Assembly: GCA_930367205.1 (NCBI GenBank)
Contig: OV884011.1
Coordinates: forward strand, 171,317,226 to 171,381,225
Source of the DNA: Acanthosoma haemorrhoidale
Lineage: Eukaryota > Arthropoda > Insecta > Hemiptera > Acanthosomatidae
DNA: 64,000 bases
Direction: 5' to 3'
Every line of letters starts with the position of its first letter. Within the stretch, counting starts at the first letter, position 1. This document shows positions 13,384 through 24,879 of the stretch, in pieces. The translations under genes were made by a program, and so were the position numbers. The notes under the pieces were generated by a model that saw only the letters and a program-made list of their open reading frames with translations, was not told where the DNA came from and searched no databases.

Positions 13384-13470
13384 ACCAGGGACTGTAGCTA
13401 CGCACTCAGTGGACTCCTCACTATGTCTGACGCAGAGGATAACGATCTGCCAGAGTTTCCTTTCTTTGAG
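13384..13470 (+). CDS. Candidate coding exon, product unknown
   Basis: A pyrimidine-rich tract ending TTTTCTTTCTTAG (to 13383) is followed by 87 bases open in the frame of the ATG at 13423, then GAG/GTACAG, an acceptable 5' splice site. From the ATG the peptide is MSDAEDNDLPEFPFFE, acidic and typical of a protein N-terminus. Upstream codons to the acceptor are also open, so the segment could be an internal phase-0 exon instead of the first coding exon. If the donor is not used, the frame runs five codons further (VQQRL) to a TAA at 13486-13488, which would make it a terminal exon. Composition is markedly less AT-rich than the flanks. I do not recognise the peptide and could not find the neighbouring exons. 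Confidence 0.4.
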
Positions 13471-13592
13471 GTACAGCAACGGTTATAACCCCGATTTCCC
13501 CTTTATATCACTTCAACACTATCTATACACGTGTATCTCATGCACCTGGAGCCTATCCTTACCCATTATTGATGGTTCGACGCTGTTATGGA

Positions 13593-13748
13593 TTGTGTAT
13601 AAAACACATTCTGTCTCTCCACAGATTTAATGATTTATACCCGAACCTTTTCGAATTGATAGTGACTATAGTACTTGACAGCTTGGCTTTCAAACTACGT
13701 CTGACCAGCTTTCAGACAGGAGAGACAGAAGGTGTTTTATTTCTTAAT
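13593..13748. repeat. Inverted pair of a short dispersed motif (GGAGAGACAGAAGGTGTTTT)
   Basis: AAACACATTCTGTCTCTCCAC (minus orientation, about 13600) and GGAGAGACAGAAGGTGTTTT (plus, about 13722) form an imperfect inverted repeat with roughly 100 bases between the arms. The same word occurs with longer shared context at 55690-55775 (minus) and 59245-59315 (plus), so these are ends of a dispersed element, not a chance palindrome. The element type is not identified. Confidence 0.65.
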
Positions 13749-13749
13749 C

Positions 13750-15105
13750 CTTACCCAAGTACAGAATTAAGGTTGTAACAAATAACGTAATTGTTGGTTG
13801 TGAATAGAAAGTCTGTGTGTGTATTTAACAATCCCTGTTACCAAGTAAAAATGTACTGTAACACCTCATAGAATAATGGTGAACTGCCAATAGCTGTTAG
13901 ATCAAAATATTTTTATTATTGATCTGTGTGATGTACACAAAAACGTTTTTTATTAGCAAATTGATCCCAGCACAAAATCAAAATGTTGTTTTAATCCCAT
14001 CACCTTCTTCTTTGTAAGACCTACATTCATTTATGATCCAAATAAGCACAACACCCTCGATAAAGCTTGCCGCACCCGTAATGTTAGTTTTAACCCTTAT
14101 GATTTTCAGGAATAAATATTGACTGACCAGCTCTCTTCAGATGGCTGTCACCAAAACAGAGGTTTAACACAAACAGGTTTTGGAACAATAAAAGGCACCA
14201 AATACTAATTGCACAAATTCTTTCTGTCCTGTAGTCGCTGCCATGAAATTAGACGCTTGGGATGAAGGTGCTACTTAGCATGGTGTTGCCACATACGGAC
14301 GGGCGGAGGACTAGTAACTAATTTTCTTATTTCTTAGTGATTGAAATTATCGAAGTAAAGGGATCGAAGAGAAGTTAATTAATTGTCATTTAGTGGGCTT
14401 CACATATCCCCTGATTGGAAGAAAGCAGCACCATGGGCCCTGACAGTTGGCGCACTTTAACCCAAACGTTTAGTACTAGAAAGGTAGGAACTTTCTTAAA
14501 ATAGTATATTTCCTGCTTTACCTACTTAATCAACACAAAAGTTCTACAATTTTTTAATATGATATTTGTATATCATATTTGATAGTATGATAGTGTATCA
14601 TATTGATGGCCTTCAGAACATTTCATTTCTTTTTTTTTCAAGATTGCTTAAAATAATTATTGATACGACTCCTGGGTGGTATGGGAATACCTTTTTGTTC
14701 TACCAGACGTATTTATGGAAGAAGGGTATTCAGTTACTAACTCAGGTGACTTAAACTTAGCCATATGATCTAATCATTTGGGTGATGCGGCTCACTCGCA
14801 AGTTATGATTTCATTTTTAATATGCCCCAAGTAGGAGGGATGGGTTGAATTGCTGCGGGCTACTTTTGAGACCGTAAATTGGCTTATTTACAGTGCATGC
14901 TGTTAAACTCATCTCCAGTGTAATACAAGCAGTATTAGTTAGCTTGTAAATAAAAATTAAGATAACTTACGATACATCCAACTAGGCAAAGCGAAATTAA
15001 GGTTTTTTTGGGTTTCTATACTAGCAGAAGCTAGTATTTTATTTAAACATCACAATTATCTCTAATTCTATTTAATGTAAAGTAGATTGTATCTCAATAC
15101 TAATA
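13750..15105. other. Non-coding stretch
   Basis: No gene is supported. Near 14235 there is a strong pyrimidine tract plus AG (TTCTTTCTGTCCTGTAG) followed by a frame that stops within a few codons in the phase required by the exon at 13384, so it is not its next coding exon. It could belong to an untranslated exon, but nothing else supports that. Confidence 0.4.
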
Positions 15106-16255
15106 CTGGCCGACCACTATACCGCAGACAACGCCGCTAGGACAGGTAACTACCACGATCCTCAGCAGCTGAGGACAGGTCAGAACTATATGTTTGTCTC
15201 CCTGAAGCAGCTCAAGGCGATTCTTCGCCGGTGTCAGGGAAACCGAGCGCCAGGAGGCAATGGGGTGCAAACGGTATTGCTGAAACAGCTGCCGAGGAGA
15301 GGGATTGCCAAACTCGTTAACCTGTACAATTCATGTATAAGGCTGCAATACTTTCCGACAGCGTGGAAACAAGCGTGGAAATTATCTTGTTCCCGCTGCG
15401 CAAGCCCACAAAGAGAGGCGACCACCAAGCCCACTATCGCCCGATCATTCTCCTCCCTCGCATGGGGAAGATTCTCGAAAAGATAATACTAAACTACCTT
15501 GCCTCTCTAGCCTATTCCCTCTGACTTGTGTAGTTCCTCAAGGAGCGGTTCTGTCTCCGGTTCTTTTCAGCATGTGCACACCTGAAATTGTTGGGACAAA
15601 CTATAAGAAAGCTACTGTAATCGCTTTCACCGACGATATTGCGGTTTACAGCAGCAGCATAAGTGCACAAAGAGCTCTTACACAAGCCGAGTCAGTTTGT
15701 AACGTTATCAGTGACAGACTGGGCATGTTAAACAGCAGTGTAAACGCAGGGCAGACCTACTGCGTAATCTTCTCCCTCCAAAAGGGGAAAAAATCCTTGA
15801 CGAAATCATATGGAGGAGGGCAAGATAACTCACCAGCTTTCTTAATGCACTATCTGGGTATAAAAATTGATATACATCTCTATTTATCTACTCATTTTAG
15901 TAATAAAATAGAAAAAGTACGACACAGGTCTTACCGGCTATCGCACTTGCTAACTTCACCAAACCTGTCGCTTCGGCTTAAACTGATGATCAATAAATGT
16001 GTCCTCCGGCCAGCTCTGCTGTACGGTGCCCCGCTATTTACCCACTTGACTGACAATACAGCCAAATGTCTCCAACTTTTCCAGAATGAGATCATGCGAA
16101 ATATAGTCCGACATACCTCTTTCGAGAGGTTAAAGAACGATGACTTGCACCCGTTGCTTGGTGTGCCGTCGGTGGGGTCGAGTTCGTCCGCCAGAGACAC
16201 ATTAAGTTTTTTGACTAGCTGCAGCACATCACAAACCCAGTGTTTATTACTATGA
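15106..16255 (+). pseudogene. Jockey-like LINE reverse transcriptase, copy A, broken
   Basis: The reverse-transcriptase ORF of a Jockey-clade-like non-LTR element. In order the sequence shows LADHY at the start (about 15106), the block ahead of the fingers (GNRAPGGNGVQTVLLKQLP, 15240-15297), LYNSC..LQYFPTAWK (to about 15375), then after a frame change near 15385 HYRPIILLPRMGKILEKIILN (about 15430-15495). A large internal deletion near 15500-15515 joins this directly to the VPQGAVLSP block. The polymerase active-site block reads FTDD (15626-15637), where FADD is expected. The frame then runs to a stop at 16253-16255. At least one frameshift, the deletion and the A-to-T change beside the catalytic pair make the copy inactive. 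It is closely related to copy B at 24880. Confidence 0.88.
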
Positions 16256-16566
16256 CCCCCCACCCCTCCCACATCGATGGCAACAGACTGTCGGGGAAAA
16301 GTTTCGTTAAGAATTAGTATGTAAGTTAGTTTTAAGTTTGATCAAAAAGCCCCATCTCCTTTATTAGTCAGTTTAGTCCAGTCACGTATAATGTGTATTA
16401 TTATTATAGTGTTATAGTGTTTATTCATTATATCATTTTTATAAAATAACAAAACCTGTATATAATGTAGCGATGCTACAGGAAGTACAAAAATAATTTG
16501 TAAATAGATTCACCTGAGGATCTATAATTATCTGTAAATTTAAAGGGGCTATGATAGAAAAAAAAT
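16256..16566 (+). repeat. LINE copy A 3' UTR and tail
   Basis: This region is shared with copies at 25540-25869, 42245-42500, 48071-48422 and, more distantly, 48440-48780. It includes a C-rich start, GACTGTCGGGGAAAA, TTAGTCAGTTTAGTCCAGTC, a small perfect hairpin at 16466-16480 (TGTAGC GAT GCTACA) and the terminal AAAGGGGCTATGA before an A-rich tail. The shared tail and variable 5' ends fit 5'-truncated LINE insertions. Confidence 0.88.
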
Positions 16567-17088
16567 CTCTATACTCACTAACAATTTTGTTATTATTAGG
16601 AGACATATGCCCCAGATTCAAGTATATGTCTTTCATTTTTATTTTCATTAACAATTTTACTATTTAAATTTCTGGTTTTCAGGACATACATTTTTATTCT
16701 ATGACTATCTCTACTTTATAAATCATGCTTATTTAAATTAAATTATCATTTTGTGTTATTAACATTAAAATACATACATTTATATGTTTACTATTGTTAA
16801 TAATTACCTATGTATTATAACCTAAGATAGTAGCAAATAAGAGTCTGGCTGTTGAGCGCCAGGCTACGTTTAGCCTTAATTTTATGAAATAAATAAATTA
16901 TATACCTATTATTATTTTATATATTATACGTATATATATAAAATATATACCTTACATATCAATTAAAAATAATAAAGATGATGTATTTCTCCTCACAAAG
17001 AGCTGTTCCTTCAAACAAAAGCCAAGTATGTTATATTCACAATGATTAAGGAAAATAAATAAACTAATATTAAACTATTCATACAACT
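16567..17088. other. AT-rich non-coding spacer
   Basis: The spacer between LINE copy A and the first solo LTR contains only low-complexity A+T sequence and no frame or repeat that I recognise. The last five bases, CAACT (17084-17088), are the target duplication of the LTR that follows. Confidence 0.6.
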
Positions 17089-17945
17089 TGTCGGGTTGCC
17101 ACTAGGGGAGTGCCTAATCACTCTAACCCTGGTGACAAGTGCGGATTGTTGTAGTTAATAACATGGACCATGTTCCATGTCGGCGTTAATATCTGACTCC
17201 ATTTATGATAGGGATGTGTCCCGACAATACACTGTGTTCAAGAGAAGAGGTACAGAGGTTTCATGAAGAATAAGACAAGTTCAGAGCTCGAGCGGGGGCC
17301 CGGCAGCGTAACAGGTACAAGACGCCAGAGGGTCTGTAAGGTGGCTGAGAAATAGGGTGACGGGCTCAGAGGCGCTGAAGAGAGAGTAGGCTGACGAAGA
17401 GTCTAAGTGACTGCCTTCCAGGGCCAAGTGGCCCTAGCGTAAAAGTGACACCGAGTAACAGTGGGTAAAGAGAGTAGAAGACTGAGTGGACTTACTTCCA
17501 GGGCCTCGGGGCCCTGGCGTAAAGCGGCTGAGGAGATGAGGACACTGAGAGAGAATAGGCCTACAGGGCGAAACCCCCTGGTTTAAATATTATTTCCCCT
17601 TCCTACCGGAAGGTGGAGCTTGGCCTGAAAGGGGTATGTTTATGATGTCACACCTGCACCTCTGTCACAAGGCACGTGACTGGGGGCAAGGGTTGTTTAG
17701 TTTATGGCCTGCTAGCGACTCACCCATTAAGGCTTATGAGAGGTGCCCCTAGGTCTACCGGGTCTGTTTTATGACGGCCAGGTAGCTTTTAAGCCAGTGC
17801 ACCTGCTATTACCTGACTTGTTACGACTGCCGGCCCACGTTTATTGCTAGAAAAAGCTTTTACCATGTTTTACATCTAATTACAATACATTATATATGCA
17901 CCAGAGTATAGGGTGATTTAACTTAAGTAGTTAGCGGGTGCTACA
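17089..17945 (+). mobile_element. Solo LTR, orphan family copy 1 (857 bp)
   Basis: The element begins TGTCGGGT and ends TAGCGGGTGCTACA, so it has TG...CA termini. CAACT occurs immediately before (17084-17088) and immediately after (17946-17950), a perfect 5-bp target duplication. A second copy with the same termini lies at 23116-24048. The body is GC-richer than its surroundings and carries no ORF of note. A single LTR with its own target duplication is what recombination between the two LTRs of a complete element leaves behind. Orientation is assigned by convention only. Confidence 0.85.
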
Positions 17946-20059
17946 CAACTTAATGCTGAAATAAACGAGAATAAAACCATATATACCAAACTAAACTAAC
18001 TACATAATAATAAATGAAATTGTTACTGACAACATGATATTAACATAACAATTAGGCACATTTGCAAACCAATGCTAATATCAGGCAAGGCAATAATCAT
18101 GGAGTCAGCTGTTTGGTCGCAATACACTTGCTTATGGTTTATATCTTGAAATTTAAGTTATGATATTTGATAAGGAGGCCACGCAAGACGACAGCGGTTG
18201 AATATAAATTAAAACATTGTGGTTAGGTAAATTGTACATTATTTAATCAAGATGAATTAGCCCACAATTATCCATCGAGGACAATATAAAACAAAGGAAT
18301 TTATCACCAATTTTTTAAAAGTAATTTTGAAAAAAAAAGTGGCACAGACATGCTAATCTCGTTGGCAAAAGTAAGAGACTACGGGGCGAGTTATATGAAG
18401 TCGAGATATGAAGAAAACTTATCCTCCGAACGTGTATTCTCATTTCTTCTTCTTTCCCTTTCCCTGTCAGCTGTATATTCTCTACTATTCCAGGAGGCAC
18501 GAGGAAAAGCATTACATTTCATAGACTGTTTGATTATGTCTTATTCGATTTTAGAGCCAGTCTGCGGTATAGGGTAAGGGAAATATTATAGAAATAGATT
18601 TTCTCAAACGCCTGCTGATGGAGTTTGATATTTCCTGGGAAGTCCTCAGCGGGGGTTAAGTTATGTATGAATTCCGCTATTCCCTTAAAGCTATTTCACG
18701 AGAACTCTAACACCGATTCATTCACCTCGAGGCTGGAATCAGGCTTCGGCTTGAAAATAGCGTCATATTAATCATGGTCTCACTCGCTCTCTAGAATGTC
18801 AAATCGGGCAGAGCTAAATACATATACGAGTATGGTTGGAAGAATAGAAATGGAGCCTTCATTGACACCTTCAGATCTGTATGACCTCGCTCTATTTTAA
18901 TTGTGCAAGATTAAGGCTGAGAAAATGTGTGTTGTGTAATATAAGTTCTAAACTGATTCTTGTGGTAAGGTTTTCGTTGGCTGTTAATCAGTAATTATGA
19001 ATAATAGTGGGCCCAATGCTGCTATGAATATTTGCCCTTTTAGGACAGCTTGTAATTTTATTCATATAAATATTTGTTAAAATAATATATCTCATGAGTT
19101 TTCTTGATTGAACGGGTTGGTTTGAAGGCATTCCGCTGGAGAAAATTAAGGAGATAGACCCGAAATAGACTTGCTGAATGATGTCTTGGATCTCCTGAAA
19201 TTACTGATGAAGCAAATGTTGAGGAAAGAAGATGGAGAAAGAGAAGGAATGGATAGAATGCGTTGTTGGTTGAGTCCAAGATTCTTGTAGAGAAGTTGAA
19301 TATCTCCGATGCAGGATTTTTACTTGCATTGGTCTTTGCTAGTTTTTTTAGCTCTTGCTTCGTGTTTTATGGCTAGTAAATATAAATAATTTATCATCAT
19401 CAACTGATATACTCAATAAAATATGAAAATAAACTAATTCACTTAAGGTTTACTGCAATTTCCTACCAGCAGATTAGCATTAGCATATTTATATACGCTA
19501 TTTAAAATCACCATTTTTTTTCTTTAGATGATTTATTCGATCTAATAAATCTTTTAAACTTTATATAACAACAATAATATATAATAACTAGGGAAATGTA
19601 TTTTAATCTCATGAAATAAATTACTACGGAAAACAAACAAAGATATTTTGATTAGCTTGTACGCTTTACAACTTATTTTCTGAAAAGGATTTATTTTGGA
19701 AAATAAATTTTTCAGTGGTTGGAATTCAACTAAGCAGCTTAACCAGAATACGAAAAGCTTACTTAATCCTGGCAATGGTACGCATTCACTTCACCATTTA
19801 ATGAAAGCAAGTTCTCTTTTTCAATTTACGTTGACTCGTATTGATTCAGACCGTTTTTCACAGTGAAATCCAAATTAGTGCCGATTCTGTGAGATCATCT
19901 GATAATTATACGAAGCGTGAAATTTATGTCCCAATGTAAGACTGTAACCAATTCATTATTGCAATAAATACTGTAAATTCGGCAAAAGTTTAACACAATA
20001 CATAGTAAAAATCATGTCTTTTTTTTTTTTAACAAAGGTGAAGAAAACTTATACGTAAG
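17946..20059. other. Non-coding stretch
   Basis: Overlapping ORFs on both strands at 18315-18577 and a minus-strand frame at 19058-19279 with a hydrophobic start were examined. None has splice sites, a conserved motif or composition that would make a gene likely. Slightly GC-richer sequence at about 18600-18890 is unexplained. Confidence 0.45.
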
Positions 20060-20985
20060 GGTTTATCAGCTATTTTTGGCGGTGACCTATCTTTATGGGT
20101 GGGTCAAAAACTTGTACAATATCTTCTATTAAATAGTTGGGGATGCCTGCCTTATTTGGCCATTTCCAATTACTGCCACTTTTCATCATGGCGCTTAATG
20201 AATATCCAACCTGTTTCTGATGTAATGTCGGTCCAAGATATGGAACACCTTTACAGTTCGTTTACTAGCCCAAAGGTCCACTCAGCTAAATGTGTTAAAT
20301 CTCGTTGTGTACTATCTTGATTTGATTCAGCCACTGTCGGGTCCTCTGGGTTCAACAGCTGACGTCATGCTATCATCAGACTCGACAAAAGGGACTGCTT
20401 TGAAGTTCATTCTACCCCTAGAAGTGTCCTCATCCATATTCTTCTTAGTTGAAACTCGTCGTGGTATAGATTTGGAGGTAATGGAGTAGGTTTTCTGCTT
20501 CTATTTACTGGCATCCTGGAGACGATAAGTTCTTCGGCCGGTAATACTTCTCCCTCCGGGAACATTAACCTTCTTCCACCGTGTGGTTTGGTGATGCTAA
20601 ATTATGTCTTTACTCTTTTTTTTAATTTTTTAATAACAGCTTTCTCCGACAGTTACTGTGGCGAAAGTGGATTCCTGTTCCTTCTCGTATGAGGCCAATC
20701 CCTCGAGAACAAGGTTACGATCAATTGGATAAATGCCTGACTTCCAAAAGCCTGCTCTCATGCTCAGGAGCACTCAGCTCTACCAAAGTTTCTTTTTAAT
20801 AAGGCCGATGTGTAGGTATGGACCAACACCTGCTGCCTTCAGTCGTTTCCTTCCGATCCCCTGGGATCTTCCGCCAGGTTGACACATATGATCACGTTAT
20901 GCCATTCTGTCATTTTTAGTTCAGAAGAAACGAACCAGTCTTCAAAAGATTCACTACCAATCTCGAGAATGACAAATATGTGCTT
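20060..20985 (-). pseudogene. Pogo/jerky-like DDE transposase remnant (C-terminal part)
   Basis: On the minus strand, near 20780-20700, a frame reads MRAGFWKSGIYPIDRNLVLE, which resembles the GF.ASGIYPF...N block downstream of the catalytic core in pogo/Tigger-type and jerky-like transposases. Further down, separated by frameshifts and stops, come PVNRSRKPTPLPPN (about 20500) and, near the end, WKWPNKAGIPNYLIEDIVQV followed by a stop near 20065. The last block has the character of the C-terminal end of such transposases. The DDE catalytic residues themselves and the terminal inverted repeats were not found, so the family assignment rests on the tail only. The copy is clearly dead. Confidence 0.6.
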
Positions 20986-23115
20986 ACGCGCTGTAAATGC
21001 CTTTTAATAGTTTAAAAATTAAATATATATAGATGATATACGTTTATTTTGTTTCATTAATTTATATGACTAGTAGTAAGGGAATAAACAATCAACAAAT
21101 GAAAGCTAGATAGAATCCCGTTCTACATGGCAAATGGAAAATCGCTCCATATTTTTTTTGCATAGGGAATACAGTTTACCTGACAAGACCCACAGTTAAC
21201 CCAGCAGGGATCAATAAAGCAAGGAAGAGTGTCACAGGCCGAGAGAAAGCAATAAGCGATAACTGCGGAAGTGAAGACGCCGCTAGAGCAAACATCCCTT
21301 CCGAGATAAGGGATGAGGTAGGGACGATGGCCTACAGGAATCCAGCCGTTATTTCCAGAGAAAACCCTTGCAGGAAATCACCTTCGTAAGGGTATAAGAG
21401 TTTTATCTCTTTGATTAAACTTAATACCAGGGCTTAGGGCGTTACCGTGATAATGTTGTTATGGTCACGGATAGTTAGTAGTTGGTTCAAGGATTATCGT
21501 TCTCCCCGTTTATGATTAATTTTTCTCAAATACATAATTTTTTTAACAATTCAGTGCCAATGAGATAAATCATTAATCATCAATGAGGCAAAAATCAAAA
21601 GGAGAAAAGTGTGTTTCAAAAGTACTTCATTTCATTTTTATGACAATGAGTACTTCTTAATTTCATTTTGTGAACATGGAACCATTACATATTGTTTCCA
21701 GACTCCTCTGAACTAAAATGTATTTTTATTTAGATCTAGGAAAACCGAAATAAAAAAATCAGTATCTAAAAGACTAATTTCTTTTGATTCTTGACGATTA
21801 AATTAATGTCTTAGAGTATTTTCTTCGGAGTTGAATATATTGTGTACAACACGATTTACTCAATCTTAGTTTTGCTTAATCTTATAGTTTTAAAGATTGC
21901 TTTATTTTGAGTGCTTTATTTTATTACGATCCTAATCCAGTAACTTATAACATGTCATTGGCGTCATGTAGTGGGCAGATGGTAGTAAGTCTAAGCGAAC
22001 ATGTTATTATTCTTAGAAATTTATTCTGTGTTCTCTGCAGTTGAAATATGAACTATAGGTCATTCTCCAGAATAGCGGTGCATACATAGGTTAACAGAAG
22101 TCTTACAATCATCTTATAAATTATTGTTTTATATTTTATCAGCTCTTGAAATGTTTTCCAATGGAATGGAAACAGCAATAAGCTTTATTTTATTTGTTAA
22201 TTTATTCGAATACTGATGATTGACGTCCATAGAAATAAAACAAATTATAAATAGCTAAATCAGAAGAATATCAATTGAACTTCAATAACAGTTAGTATAT
22301 TGTTAATTTTTTGAATATATTTAAATTCATTTTTGCAATAAAAACATTAAAACGTTCTTAGCCATAGGAAAAAAAAACTAGCTGAAATAGCTTCCGAGAT
22401 TTGAGTTAAGAGAGCTAAAAATTCTGGAGGATGAGTGATACCTTTTTTGTTTACTTATCTTCTACGAACATACGTACAACCAAAATATAAACAGAAATTT
22501 GATAATTTTTACACCTAAAGTCGCGAGGCACACAGAAAACAGAACAGACGATAAACATACAAATAAAAGATTATTGCGCCACATCTTTTTGAAAACAGAA
22601 TCTCTCTGTTTGGTCTTGCTGATCAGCTAACTTCCCATTTATTGTTTAAAAACTTTATATTAGAGTTAGCACATCTAAGAAGACAGCAAAATTATGCTTA
22701 TTTTTTTAATGATGCTTGAGCAATTAATATAGTTATCTAAATATTTGTTATGTAATATTGCAAATTATAAACGATAACACTGATTTTATAAGGAATTTTG
22801 AAATTATTGAGGCAAATCCTTTACTTTGTGATGCTGGTAAAACTTTATTGGAATTAACACTCAAAATATATTTTCTTGCGGTTGACCACTCACTAAAAAT
22901 CATTAACTCTAGACAATAATAAGTTTTATTTCTTTTAATGTTTTATTTCAAGTTAAGTCTTGAAGAACTAACTGCATCAGTTATGTCACCGCCATCAGGA
23001 ACTGTGGCGAAACTTACTAAAACCTTTACCTACTGCTTTTAAAAGCATTTCTCATCGCATTTATTATTTTAAATCCTAGTTAAAATTCAAATAAAAATCA
23101 TTTTTGGAACACTAG
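20986..23115. other. Non-coding stretch with one unexplained GC-richer patch
   Basis: About 21180-21420 is much less AT-rich than its surroundings and resembles decayed coding or repeat sequence, but in all frames it is broken by stops and I could not match it to a family. The remainder is AT-rich with no supported feature. Confidence 0.45.
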
Positions 23116-24048
23116 TGTCGGGTCGTCACGAGAGGGATGCCTGGTCACCCTAGCCCTGGTGACAAGTGAGGATTTGCTTGAGTTTATAACCTGGACAATC
23201 GTTTCATGACGGCTTTACTATCTGACTCCATTTTTGATAGGTATGTGCCCCGACAGTGCACTATGTTCAGGAGAAGAGGTACAGGCTAGGTTATAGGTAG
23301 TTTATGTGGTCTTGGAATTCACGACGAATTCACACTGGGTTTCTGAGGGTAGGCGAAAACCGTCTGGATCCCAAAGGTGAGTGTGAACCGGAGAGAGGCG
23401 GACTGGATTGCAATGGGAGACACTGCTGGTAAACTTTGCTGGGCCACGGCAACCGTCGTCCACGAGGGAGAGGTCTCTCCCAAGGAGGTGCTAGTTTTAG
23501 CGAGACAAAGGCAGTTACTCCCACTAGGAAGGTGTGAAGCCTGACAATCGCCGGACTAGAACATAGCCAGGTTAGGATAGAGAGATGCAGAGGTTTTTTC
23601 ATAAAGAAGCAGCAAGTTTTCAGAGTTCCAGCGGGAGCCACGAGCCAGTGATTAGGTGCCAGGAGTTGCCAGGAGAGAATGATTTTCAGGGCCTAGGGGG
23701 CCGCCTTAAGTACCCGGCAATTATTGCCCTTATCCAATAGGGGTCGAGATTGGTTTAACCAATAGCATCCGACTTCATTGTCCTCTGGGAGGCTGGCAAG
23801 GGCTGCTTAGGGTCTGCGGTCGGTTCCCTCATATGGTGAGGTACCTGTGACTGACAGCTGGTGACCCTTCTCGTGTGACTTACTTGGCCCCGCCTTTTAT
23901 TGCTTAACACATTTATAATGATTTATATTTTGTTCATGTTATTTACATTTGTCTATAATACATTTAGTTCATGTTATTTACATTTGTTTACAATATATAT
24001 ACAATAGAGTATAGGGTGATTTATCTGATGTAGTTAGCGGTCGCTACA
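23116..24048 (+). mobile_element. Solo LTR, orphan family copy 2 (933 bp)
   Basis: It has the same termini as the copy at 17089 (TGTCGGGT...GTCGCTACA) and shared internal blocks such as CCTGGTGACAAGTG, TATCTGACTCCATTT and GAGTATAGGGTGATTTA. The flanks CACTAG and CCAGCT do not give a clean 5-bp duplication (CTAG against CCAG is the best match), so this insertion is older, mutated at the edge, or rearranged. It is longer than copy 1, with indels between the two. Minus-strand ORF 23330-23641 is incidental. Confidence 0.78.
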
Positions 24049-24711
24049 CCAGCTATCTTTATCTACATGCGATTTTCGAATCAATATCCCAACTTATTCA
24101 ACACCTTTCAATACCTTTTCACAAACATAGCCACTGATGAAACTGATTTCACCTAACAACGAACAATAACCAGCATTGTGTTTCCTGTTTTGTTTGCGGA
24201 GAGTGGCCGAAAGGAAATTAGAATTTAAATGTGTAGTGGTCTACCACGTTGTCTACCAGCGGAGATGGCGGGTTCTTCTCAATTTGTCCTTTGATGCATT
24301 TAAGGGCCAAGTCATTATAGTTAAGCAGGCAGGGGTATAATTTCATGGTGTGGCGCGTTATAGGCACTTCAACCTGCCGAGCTGTTTTACATTGAAGACA
24401 CTGTTTCTTCCGATCCAAATCAAATCATGTTGAATATCATTGACTTTCTCAACACTTTTTTTAATATTACGCAACCTAAGCACGGAATAATTATTTTCAA
24501 ACAGAAAATATAACTTCTTACATCCAATAGTAATTTTTTGTAACATAATTTCATTATCATACGAAATCCATATAAAAATTTATTAGTCATCGATACGAAA
24601 CTAACTAAAATAATTATATTTTGCCTGAAAGAGAAATTCCATTGTGTATTATGCCTCACTATTTTCTATAATTATTAATAGTTAACATCCAAAGAAAAAT
24701 TACTGTTAAGA

Positions 24712-24785
24712 TTTGAACTTGATCCCAGGACCTTTTAAATATCTAGTATAGGGCTCTACCAACTCAGCTTTCCTGCCTTGAGCGA
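24712..24785 (-). repeat. tRNA-like sequence (SINE-like remnant)
   Basis: Read on the minus strand: AAGCTGAGTTGGTAGAGC (A-box like), then after about 30 bases GGTCCTGGGATCAAGTTC (degenerate B-box). The presumed acceptor ends do not pair, so a functional tRNA is unlikely. It resembles the plus-strand piece at 58617, and both look like heads of a tRNA-derived SINE or tRNA pseudogenes. Confidence 0.5.
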
Positions 24786-24879
24786 CAACTTTTTCAATCT
24801 GAATTCCACTTGGCCAAACTCTCACGAACAGAGTACGAAATGTACTCGATAGGCGAAACGATGTATTTAAAAAAACAAA

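Noticed and set aside
15931..16272. 113-codon minus-strand ORF
   Set aside because: Antisense shadow of the LINE copy A ORF.
23330..23641. 103-codon minus-strand ORF and the related plus-strand ORFs at 33219 and 33296
   Set aside because: These are the same region of the orphan LTR family in opposite orientations; frame conservation follows from repeat identity, and no domain is visible.
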